Made by a program: the position numbers and the translations under genes. A stretch of DNA of 64,000 bases from Anoplopoma fimbria (lineage: Eukaryota > Chordata > Actinopteri > Perciformes > Anoplopomatidae). Positions 40,506 to 51,600 of this stretch are shown here, piece after piece. Each line of letters begins with the position of its first letter. Within the stretch, counting starts at the first letter, position 1. Under the pieces are notes generated by a model. That model was not told where the DNA came from. It did not search any database and worked only from the letters and a program-made list of their open reading frames with translations. The DNA lies in assembly GCF_027596085.1 (NCBI RefSeq), contig NC_072457.1, positions 3,650,069 through 3,714,068 on the forward strand, in the 5' to 3' direction.

Positions 40506-43500
40506 CTATTTATTCCACTGAACCGCCTCCGGTTTGGGAACTTCATAGTTGAGGGCCTCGAACTCTTGTCCTGGCTTCAGCTCCGGACCAGGAATCAGGA
40601 CAGTCTGGAGGAATGAAAGGGGAGGATCAGAGTCATTTGTAAGCAGAGGAATTCTTTTTAAAATAACAAATAACAAGCAACTATCTATTCCATAATACTT
40701 TTAATGCCATGTCTTCTTCTGAGGGAAATTAAGCTTCTGGGCAAATATGTGAAAACCAGTTTGTTATGTTTAAAAAAAAGCAGAAAGACATTTGAAAACA
40801 TCGTGCTTCAACAACTTTCCATGGTTGTTTTATATAACTGTGGATGGTTTCCTTTATTTTCTTAAAATTAGGAGGTATTTGTTTTTTTTACCTTTAGTTG
40901 TTTTTAAATTAAATAGTTGTAAGAAAGTTAACATTTTTTTTTACTAGTTACAGCCCCTAAACACAGAGGCAGCTGTGGTCGCGTTATTCTGGTATTCGTT
41001 TCTGTTCTGTATCTCGAACTACAGCTGCTGGACGCGTCCTCCTTTTATTGGTCAGTTGGTTTGACAGATTGTGATTGACAGATGTCAGAGCCTTAAATAA
41101 CCACACAGAATAAAATCAAACCTCAGAGGTTTGGTGCAACAGATTTTAAGGATAGCTGTAGCAAAAAAAGGGAAAAAAGGAATGAAAAATGTAAAATGTA
41201 GAATAAAAAAATATTTGATACTGTGTTAAAGACACTTGATAAACAGTGAAAAATCACCCATATGTTTTTTTATATAGTTTTGGAAACACACACCATTTAA
41301 GGCTTTAGACTGGAATTGGGTTGTGATGAATTACATAATATAATTTTCTTTGTTTTCTTCCTATAAATTAAAAGGAAACGTCCTGTTTTCTGATCACATT
41401 CACAACAAGCTCCTCATTGTTTTTCATTATCATTATTAATAAACAAATATCATCCCAGAGTAGATATGAGAAGGGAGACTGTTGCTGAGCACTGATGGTG
41501 GAGCTTTTTTTTTTTTTGAGTGAGAAACACCTCCCAGGCAACATTACTGCTCCATCTGTCTAATGGAGGCACAGCGGGGGCTGACTCACAGATTTAAGGG
41601 TGATTATATTCTGCGCTTTGCACTGATGCGTATAATGCAAGTCAACCTCTATTCCACTCCAGACACTGAACTCCACTTCTCAGGTAAGCAGAATCTAACA
41701 TCATTTATTATTGAGGAAACTTGTACTGTATCAGATAAACCCCTAAGTAACAGATCACAGGATCATTTCAAATCTCAGCAACAGTGATTCAATCCTTTTC
41801 TTTTTTTTTTAAGATTAAGTAAAAGTCGGAGTTCGTGCATGTTCAAAACATTCATAAATGATGGAGATATACTCGTTAAATGTGGTTGAAACTTGCATAA
41901 AAAGAGTTATACAAAATACAATCAGGAAAACTCAGATTGACCAGTTAAATCTACGTTACCCGAGAAGTGACATCACAAGTGAATTATGTCGTTATCTCTA
42001 GAAAACAAACTTTGTTCTCTCTCCGTCTCTTGGATAAATATTATAATTAATAAGAGGTACATTCTTTTGTTTCCGTCTCTTGGATAAATATTATAATTAA
42101 TAAGAGGTACATTCTTTTGTTTCCTCGAGATAAATAATAAATAAATAAATAAAGAAGTCCTGCAAAGCATCCTCCCTGCGTGAAGGTTATAATGTTCAGT
42201 TCTGTTAAACTGCTGAAAGCTTTTGGACTATAACCAAACAGCTGCTATTTTAGGGAAAGAAGCAAAGTATGTGTAAAAGCATTATGAAGCAAATGAAGAG
42301 GAAAATGAATTACTGAAAACATCAGAAAATTACACTGAAAAGCTTGAAACACCTCGTCCACGTTAAAGTGACGTATGAACTGGTGAGTTAATAAAGTTGT
42401 TTTTTTTTAATTCCCTTTTTGACAGTAAGTGTGCCTTTGGAACTCTGCCTTCTTCTTCTTCTTCTTCTACTAAAAGATAAATGTAGTCATCCGGTGCAGA
42501 GCAGAGGGTCACCTTAATAATTGGGTCCTTGGCCGGAGCCCAGGACGGCACTATTTTCCCGTGTAGCCTCCATCGGCCGTAGGGGTTGACGAGGTGTCGC
42601 TCGATGACCACGTACTCCAAGACGTCCTTCGGCTGCTCCTCGCTGCCCAGCATCAGCCTCCCGAAGCGGTCGTAGATGGCCAGAATCTGCGGGACAACCG
42701 GACGTCAAAGAGCATTCACAAAAGCCACCTAAATCCTGGTTGTTATATTTACTTTTAAATCCAGTTGCAAACCACAAAACTGCTCTTGGATTCGCTCTGC
42801 ACCTACCTGTTTGGAGTGCATGCGGACCGTCAGCTGTCCGTACAGGTTACCTTTGGTGACCATGTCGGGGCAGCGGGCGTGGACCACCTTGGGCGGCTCC
42901 AGAGACTCTAGGAACCTCCAGCTGATCGTCTTGTAACGGTTCCCCCTCGTCATCTCCTGAACACAGGACAGAGGAGCGATGGGAGGAGATAAAACTAGAA
43001 TAAACTGGGGATTTGATGGAACTGAATTAGTGAGAAGACGTCAGCATCATTAAGAAGAAAACCACTTACAGGATAACATCTCTCCGTCACCAGGGAGTGA
43101 AGTTTCTCCTTGTTGAACCTGAGAAAACAACACAGCAGGCGTTCATATCATCATATCTAAATGCAAAGACAACGTTTAGTCACATGACATGCTGCTGTAT
43201 TGAGCATCAGGGGGCGACAAGAACCGGAAAGTCTGACAGAGAAAAGAATCCCTCTGTAGAAATCTTTAAATTTGAGATGTTTGGATTTAGAAACTTAAAA
43301 AATGATTACAACCTGCACATATAAACATATATACGTCTTGTTCAAAGACAGTGGGAGTCTGGGTTCAAACAGTCAACCCCTCTGGTTAAATGACGACCTG
43401 TTCTACCGACTGAGCCATTAATGTGCAGTCAACATCGAGCCAATTTCGAACCATAAAGATCATATTTGAAAAACAAAAAAATATTGTTCTTAATCATTTT

Positions 43501-46500
43501 AAAAAGACATGTGACTGCATGTGTACAGGACTGAGGAATTGGGACCATTATAAAGTAATGTATGATGTTTTTGGAAAAGGTTCCGTTTTGTTTCTAACAA
43601 AGAACAAAAACAACTTGAAGAAGAAATGTAAAGAAATAATTTAATAGTTTATAGACAAATTATATTTATATGAAAAGGGAAAATTCACCACCTTTTTTTG
43701 TGGATGTCCAATCAGTGTCCTCAGTGAGTGCTATATGACAGAGAAAGCCGGGTTCTCAGCTGCAAAATCTGTTGTTCTTATGTACAAGAACAAGTGACAA
43801 TGACGTAGCTGAATGCAAGGAGGAACTACAGGCTTATATTTCAGCTTGTATTTCTCTTTTGAAGCCAAAGCTCTACCTGCTCAAACACAGAACTTCCTTG
43901 TTCTCTTCGCTTGTATTGCAAACTGCAAAAAAGGCATCCCAAAAATATGAGGATGTTCTTGAGGAGGATGCATTTCACAGGATATTCAGCAGTAGTGTTT
44001 GAGCCGGAGTATACAGCCGAAGAAATGCAGCGCAGAGAGGCTGATTCTGTGGCTGCAAGAGGATGTGGACCCTGGGTAGCCGAGGCTTGTGTGCAATGCT
44101 TTGTGGTACCTGTAGGCACTGCCGCCACCGGGTCCACGAACAGGAGAACTCAGCTTTCTCAGGTCAATACAGCACGCACTGAATAATTGATTACTTCCAT
44201 CGACTACACACACTGATTGGACCTCCACATAAAAAGGTAGACAGTTTTCCCAGTTCAATGTCATTTTTACTCGTTCAGCATAATCAGACTGAGCTGAAGA
44301 GCCAATGCAGATGCAAGAAAAAACCAGTGCATCTTGATTTAAAGCTGTCGTCGGCAGCATTTAGGTTTCATTTAAGAACTGGTTTCTTTCAACAATAGTT
44401 CCAACATGAAACTGCTCAAAACAAAGTCTGTGGATTATCGTGAGTAACCTGGTCATGATTTATGGAAAGAGGCATTGCTGTTGAGTTTTTAAAATGTATT
44501 TTTTGGCGCTTTGAGCACCACAATCAGAGTGTCATATAGTCCCATTACATATGAGAGAAGGCAGACATCTCTATGGCCGATATCTTCAAAACTAGGAAAC
44601 TTACGATTTTGGGGTGAACTGTCTTTTTAAGTAATTAGAAGGTTGTTAAAACAGCTGGACTGTTCACTGCTATCTTAATTTAATAAGTAACTCTAGCTCT
44701 GTTTATTTGTAAAGAGCTGTCGTAAATGGAGATAACAAAGTATCAGACAGTTTGATCCCAATAAACAGGCAACACGACTGTCTTAACACTAAAGGTACAT
44801 AAGCTCTCGTCTGCACAGATATTTTCTGACAACCAGCTAATTAACTGTCTAGGTAAGTAAATCAAAAAAATAATAATTCTTGAATGCTTTCCCACTTTGG
44901 AGCCGAGCTGAAGGCAGCATGAGTCGATCTCTAGCTTCTATAACAAATGCCTCACGGTAATGTTCAGCTTCCCACCCCGACTACGAGGCTGAGATGAGCT
45001 GCGTCAGCCAGAAGAGTGAAGAGAGAGAGACACGAGTTCATGTTCTTACTGCGTCAGGGCGTTGTGGCCCTCAATAAAGATTTCTTGAGCTCGCACTGCA
45101 AAACCCTTCGTAACGAACTCCGAGTCGTGCTCCTTGATTTTACGAATCCTGCAAGAAACAACGATAAAGAAGTACAATTCAGCTTTCTCATGTTTTACTG
45201 CAAAGTGTATCATCTTAAGATGTTTAGAAACAGCTGTAATGAGGTGATAAGAGAGAGGAGGTAAGAGATGTAATCTCACGCTAGCTGTGAGGCGGCGCTC
45301 TGTCGTAGCTGCTCGGTTCGTTGTTTCAGGCCTTCTTTAGACAGAGTGGAAAGACGAGCGTCGCCCTCCGGAGGGATGTAGGGGTCGAAGATTCCCGCTG
45401 GCAAAGACATCAAACAGGGACCATAAATCAGTATTTACCTTCCAACCAGGAGAGATGTTACTAAATACATTGTTGCTGTCTGATTAATGAGTAGATCATC
45501 CACATTTTGGGGTTTTGAAACAGCATTTAGTCTGCAAAACGACAGCACCAGTATTGACGTTGACATTTGAGGACAAATGTGCTGATGTCGAATTGATCTC
45601 ACTACTTTTACACCAGTTTCTTTTTCAAAACGATTTCTGGATACCTGAACTTTTGTATCACAAACTATTTTTTTCCCCCTGAAACTTCTGAAAAAACATT
45701 ATTTTCTAAAAACCATGTCATCCATTTAACAAAAGAAGACAAAGTTCTTCTTCTTGTCTCAACACAAGCAGCTGATATTTTACAATGATTCAAAAATAAT
45801 ACATAAAATGATTAAGTGAAAACAAATGGCGATTCAATCTGATTATCAGGCTACAATAAAAGGGTCTAAATGTGACACAATTATTATTCATATCAGAATG
45901 AGTCTAAAGAAATGTTTTTGTTATGACCACACATTAAATAACAACTTTTGTTACTTTAAGTGTTTTTGATACTCTTTGCTATAAACACATTTTGGAAGTT
46001 ATGGTAAACTTAACTTTTATCCCTCCAAAGTCTGATTTGTTGTATTTCATAAATGTACCAGAATGTTGTTCATTCTCCAAAAGCCTCTGCAGTCTTAACA
46101 TTGAATTATTTGAAACTACAAGTCTCACACACCAGCAATAACTTCATGTATTCCTGTTAAGATGAAAAACAACATTATTACCAGTGCATGCGATGTTGAT
46201 GGGCCTCTCCATGTACTGCTGTCTGAAGACGATGCCTGCCGCTCGGGCCTTTTCCTCCGGGTTCTCCTCCCTCTTTCCCTTCAGCCCCACAGCTGGAGGG
46301 ATGAAGTACCGCTTCTTAGTGCGGACCGGCAGGTAAAGCGGGACCGGATGCCGCAGGTCCAGAGACGCCTCAGCATTCTGAGAGAAAGTGTTTTAAGATA
46401 AAAAAACTTTACTTATCCCGGGGGGGATTGTTATGCAGCAGTTGCAACAAAAAGTGAGAAAGACTGCAAAATATTTAGGGTGAAAATAAAACAAAGTATA

Positions 46501-47483
46501 GGCAAAACAATTAAGATTATTAGTGAAGTGCAAAAGTAAATGTACACAATGCCAGAAATGTAAATAGTTAAGTGTCATATATATACTTTGTTAACAGTTA
46601 ACAGTGGAGGAGGGAGTATTCAGATCATTTATCAAGTAACAGTACAAATTCTACAGTGTAAAAAACACTCTTTTACAAGTAAAAGTCCTGGATTGAAAAT
46701 GTTATATAAGTATATAAATATAATAAGGGAATTATAATAAAAGTAGAAAAAGTAGAAAATGTCCCCTGTGACTGTTTTACAATTATACATTATATCATTA
46801 AGATATTATTACTCTTACTTTATTAACTAATCATTATTATTCTCATTATGGATTATTCTGCTGATTATTTTCGCCATTAATCGGTTGATTGTTTGATTTG
46901 TTAAAAATAGTACAAAACCTGAAAACATATTAAAAAGATCAATTAAGGTAAAGCAGCACATTTCTGTAACTGGAAGAGTGAAGTAAGAAATACAATATGT
47001 GCCTAGAGTATAAAGAAGCATAACGTGGTAAAGTAACAGTACAAGAGCTTTAAATGTGTACTTAAGAACAGCATTTGAGTAAATGTATTTAGTTTAATTT
47101 ACTTTAATCCACTGTTAAAAGAAAATGTGACTGTTAAATGAAAATTGATGGTAAATAAATAGGTCAGAATTTTTACTTTCATACAAAGTTTTTGTATTTT
47201 ACTTATTCCTAACAATATTCCCAATCTATTTTTCCATGTTCCTGGTGTGGATATTGTTCCATGTATGTCTGGTTCACAGGTAGCTAGCATTAGCATAGTT
47301 AGCTCCCTCCAGCTCTCTTCACACAAACATCTTCATAACACGTTTAATAAACTATCTGCTTCAACAACACGTCGACTGTCTGCCTGCTGAACAGTAAAGC
47401 GTCTCTAAATGTCTCCTTACAGTCAACCTGCTGCATGTTGCTCTGTGAAGAGCGACCAGTGTCCTCCTCATGGGCAGCGCCAT
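40506..47483 (-). CDS. mrpl45: mrpl45, mitochondrial large ribosomal subunit protein mL45
   Basis: mL45 has a Tim44-like domain and sits at the mitoribosome exit tunnel, where it helps anchor the ribosome to the inner membrane. Coding exons, transcript order: 47483-47421, 46377-46182, 45397-45280, 45148-45050, 43118-43070, 42956-42807, 42686-42513, 40604-40506. They sum to 948 nt, 315 residues plus stop, with every phase closing; human is 306. The start is [20 protein letters not shown], an arginine-rich mitochondrial presequence. Diagnostic stretches are [85 protein letters not shown] and [12 protein letters not shown]. Head-to-head with npepps (1.2 kb between start codons). The last codons read AAT AAA TAG, so a poly(A)-type hexamer overlaps the coding end. 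Confidence 0.96.
40605..42512. other. mrpl45 intron 7
   Basis: 1.9 kb with a two-copy 50-bp direct repeat (42023-42122) followed by an ATAA run. Nothing else recognised. Confidence 0.55.
42023..42122. repeat. Two-copy 50-bp tandem repeat
   Basis: 'ccgtctcttggataaatatt' starts at 42023 and again at 42073, with identical following sequence to 'attcttttgttt'. A perfect recent duplication. Confidence 0.85.
43119..45049. other. mrpl45 intron 4
   Basis: 1.9 kb. Contains a tRNA-like SINE head on the minus strand (43345-43417). No exon or other repeat recognised; short open frames near 43770-44190 on both strands have no recognisable family. Confidence 0.55.
43345..43417 (-). mobile_element. tRNA-derived SINE head fragment
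   Basis: On the minus strand TGGCTCAGTCGGTAGAACAG resembles box A and TGTTTGAACCC resembles box B. The sequence is similar to the outer SINE head at 14435. No 3' body is attached, so it is a truncated remnant rather than a tRNA gene. Confidence 0.6.
45398..47420. other. mrpl45 introns 2 and 1 (around exon 2, 46182-46377)
   Basis: 45398-46181 shows nothing recognised. In 46378-47420, 46401-46590 begins 'aagataaaaaaactttactt' with 'tatcccgggggggattgt', a diverged copy of the LINE tail seen at 1340 and 4566. The rest is AT-rich. Confidence 0.55.
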
Positions 47484-47597
47484 CTTGCCAACATATGACA
47501 GAATGTAACACTTCCGGTTTCCGCTTTCAAAATAAAAGGTTCATTTTAGGAGCGTTGGTCATTAAAACGATTTTATACATTAATTATGTATATGTTT

Positions 47598-48381
47598 ATA
47601 TAATGGTATTCATACTTAAAGTGTATTTTACTTAAGGTGTATTTTACTTAAAGTGTATTTTACTTAAGGTGTATTTTATACAGTGGCATTGATACTTAAA
47701 GTGTATTTTACTTAAAGTGTATTTTATACAGTGGTTTTGATACTTAAAGTGTATTTTACTTAAGGTGTATTTTACTTAAAGTGTATTTTATACAGTGGTT
47801 TTGATACTTAAAGTGTATTTTATACAGTGGTTTTGATACTTAAAGTGTATTTTACTTAAAGTGTATTTTATACAGTGGTTTTGATACTTAAAGTGTATTT
47901 TACTTGGAGTGTATTTTATACAGTGGTATTGATACTTAAAGTGTATTTTATACAGTGGTTTTGATACTTAAAGTGTATTTTACTTAAAGTGTATTTTATA
48001 CAGTGGTTTTGATACTTAAAGTGTATTTTACTTAAAGTGTATTTTATACAGTGGTATTGATACTTAAAGTGTATTTTATACAATGGTATTGATACTTAAA
48101 GTGTATTTTATACAGTGGTTTTGATACTTAAAGTGTATTTTACTTAAAGTGTATTTTACTTAAAGTGTATTTTATACAGTGGTTTTGATACTTAAAGTGT
48201 ATTTTACTTAAAGTGTATTTTATACAGTGGTATTGATACTTAAAGTGTATTTTACTTAAAGTGTATTTTATACAGTGGTTTTGATACTTAAAGTGTATTT
48301 TACTTAAAGTGTATTTTACTTAAAGTGTATTTTATACAGTGGTTTTGATACCTAAAGTGTACTTTATACAGTGGTTTTGAT
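47598..48381. repeat. Two-type 16-bp-register minisatellite in the mrpl45/npepps interval
   Basis: From 47614 to 48381, 48 consecutive 16-bp units fit without slippage. Type A is ACTTAAAGTGTATTTT and type B is ATACAGTGGTTTTGAT, each with rare variants. The order is AAAAB AAB AAAB AB AAB AAB AB AAB AAB AB AB AAAB AAB AAB AAAB AB. A diverged B-like unit precedes at 47598-47613. B never occurs twice in a row. Confidence 0.93.
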
Positions 48382-48406
48382 TCTTCCCATGTTCACAGTA
48401 CGTGCT

Positions 48407-48437
48407 ACGTCATCACGCTGACCCAACGTGATGACGT
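48407..48437. promoter_or_regulatory. Paired CRE-like palindrome upstream of npepps
   Basis: ACGTCATCACG (48407-48417), a 9-base spacer, then its perfect complement CGTGATGACGT (48427-48437). Each arm carries a CREB/ATF half or near-full site (ACGTCA / TGACGT). The following CpG-rich stretch to 48670 is a likely core promoter. A position between divergent genes suggests it could serve npepps, mrpl45 or both, although the minisatellite separates it from mrpl45. Confidence 0.6.
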
Positions 48438-48671
48438 CGCGCGTCGCTCGCCGCTGCTTAACGTGAGTTGTTTGGGCTGTCTGCGGGGAGAGAAGTGCTG
48501 AGAGGCTCCAGTTGATGTCGCTGCTCCTGGGCCGCAGGGTTCCGCTGTCATCCGCACACAGACTCACTACCCGCCGTCCACCGTCACTGTCGAGGCCCCG
48601 CGTTGTTAGTAAAGCTCGCAGTGACCCGTAGAGTCTCCCTCAGTCTCCCTCAGTGCAGCGTGAGCAGCAGC

Positions 48672-51600
48672 ATGCCGGAGAGGAGGCCCTTCGTGCGGCT
48701 CCCGACGGACGTGTCTCCCGTCAACTACGGCCTGTGTCTGAAGCCCGACCTGATCGACTTCACCTTCGAGGGGAAGCTGGAGGCGGCGGTGGAGGTAAGG
48801 AGCCCGCTGGATGGCTTCAAGCATGTCGGGGGGACGTGGTTATGTAACGTCAGCCGAGCTAGCAGCACGGCTAGCTCGTTAGCTTGTTAGCTTGTTAGCT
48901 TGTAGCCTAGCGTTCCATGGCGGCTAACGGGAGCTAACGCTAGCACAACAGTCCCGCAGATCGCAGCAGACTTGCACTCTCATGTTAGCTTAGCATTAGC
49001 ATGCTAACAGGCAGCTTTGCAATGCGCGTCACGTTAGTGTGTGTGTGTGTGTGTGGATCGATTCATCTGGTTAAAAGGTCACTGCGGGGGGAGCTAGCAT
49101 GCTAACACTCTCTAGTGATGCTAAATCACGGCTAGCATCATGCTGCCCCCACCCCCCCCCCCACCACCCCACTGAACCACTGTACAAGTACTACTCTATA
49201 AGTACTACTGTAATACTGTACAAGTACTACTGTAATAACTATAAGTACTACTCTATAAGTACTGCTGTAATATTTAAGTACTACTGTATAAGTACTATTG
49301 TAATACTAGGAGAATACTCTGCTAGAAGTACAAGTACTACAATACCTCTATAAAGTACTAGTGGAATACCTCTATAAGTACTACTGTAATAACTCTATAA
49401 GTACTACTGTAATAACTCTATAAGTACTACTGTAATAACTCTATAAGTACTACTGTAATACTATACAAGTAAAGTACTACTGTAATACTCTATAAGTACT
49501 ACTGTAATACTAGGAGAATACTCTGCTAGAAGTAAAAGTACTACTGTAATACCTCTATAAGTACTACTGTAATACTCTATGAGTAAAGTACTACTGTAAT
49601 ATTCTATAAGTAAAGTACTACTTTAATACTAGGAGAATACTCTGCTAGAAGTACAAGTACTACTGTAATACTCTGAGTAAAGTACTACTGTAATACTCTA
49701 TAAGTAAAGTACTACTTTAATACTAGGAGAATACTCTGCTAGAAGTACAAGTACTACTGTAATACCTCTATAAGTAAAGTACTAGTGGAATACCTCTATA
49801 AGTAAAGTACTACTGTAATACTCTATAAGTAAAAGTACTACTGTAATACTCTAAGTAAAAGTACTATTGTAATACCACACTAGGAGAATACTCGACTAGA
49901 AGTAAAAGTCCTTCATTCCAAACCTTTCGTAAATAGAAGTATACAAGTATTAGCAGTAAAATGTACAAACGATGTACTGCACGTATGAAAAAGTATTCAT
50001 TGTTTTACTATTATACAAGATGTTTCTGAATTGATATTACTGCTGCAGTAATGTGTATGCTACATGTTTACTTCTGTAGCTGTTTAAAGTTGTTGCTAAA
50101 CTCATTTATCATATTCTATAAGCTAACATGCTTGTATCGTCGCTGTCCCGTGAGAACTACATATCTCTTAAAATGTCTGCTTTTCATGAGCTATAAAACC
50201 AGCCTTGTGTCAGCTATGTGACGTTGCATTTTCCATCTGAGCCTAGAGGCTTTTTAAAGCGTTTATCTAGCTTAAGAAGTAGAAGGATTTAATCAACAAA
50301 TAAAGGAACACTTCGTCCCTTATTTTATCACAAGCATTCAAAATCGACACATCTGGAGATACATGTTTGTCGATGCTTTTTTAATGGAACTGAAAGGATA
50401 TAAACAATTGTAATCTGAAAAGATACTAACCCTAATCTGCATGGTGCAGTATTCTTTTCAGAGCAGCTCTAGTTAAGTTTAAACTATACTCTTTAAACAT
50501 TCAGTCGGGGGAATTTAAGGAATGCTCACGGCGTTTGCTAATGCCGGTTAGCTTTCAGTTGACTTAAGGTAATGGGTAATTAAATCAGTAAGCTTTGCTG
50601 GGGCTTATTGAAAAAAGAGGGCGTAGCTAACAAATAAATCAAACGAACCAGTTTACTTGGAATTGATTTCTGAATTGAATTTGTGCTCGCGTGTGCACGG
50701 TCACGTCCTTACACCTGTGCCGTGCTGAACGCTCACGCAACACACATTATCAGAGCGATCAAGATAGGCAGCGTCATTATATCTTATGGTCTAAATGTGC
50801 ATTGCTATTATCAGTTTAACTTTCTGTATACTGTGCCCTTCACATCTAGGATATAAACTGCTTTCCTATCAAGAACAGATAATATTATGAGTAGTAAATT
50901 CAAAATGATAAGATAACACTAAGTCAAATACAAAGCAGACAGCTGGAAAACACAGTAAATTACGTTTTGTGTGAACGGCAGTCCAAAACTCAAAGAAATA
51001 AAGTTTACAAATGTTATGAATCAAAGACAAGTAGGCTAGATCCACACATTTGAAGAGCTGACATGTTTTCTTGAAGAACCACTTTTACGGTTACTTATCC
51101 GAACGGTTGATGATTATCTTTCTGTCGATCAATCTATTGTTTCAGCACTAGGCCGATGAAAGGTGGCACTGGAATGTTTTTGAGAAGTTTGTCTTATTTT
51201 GTTTGGTGCTTTTATTGGCACCAGGACAGAAATGACACAAAGCACAAGGAAAGAATATGTTAAATCATATGCCGATTACTCTTTAGCATATCCTCTCTAT
51301 TAAAGTAGATCATTTATTCAAACATATGTAGACCAACCATGCTGATAATGCATCTAATCAAGTTTTGAATATATTCAAATGTTGCGTCATTTAGATGTTT
51401 GCCAGGGACTAAATGCAAATCCTTATTCCGGCGACTCTTAAAGTTGAGTCCTCCTGAAAGTTTATTTTAATCCTGTGCTTGCTCACAGTGTGGTTTAGTA
51501 ACACCCTGTTTTCCTGACTTTTTGTACGAAGCCTGGGAAAAATACAATGGACCGGAAGAAAAAAACCAAAGCAATGTGGCGCTCTGCCATTTGCCTGGCA

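Noticed and set aside
43772..44360. Several 76-124 residue frames on both strands in mrpl45 intron 4
   Set aside because: No family resemblance, no codon pattern and overlapping on opposite strands.
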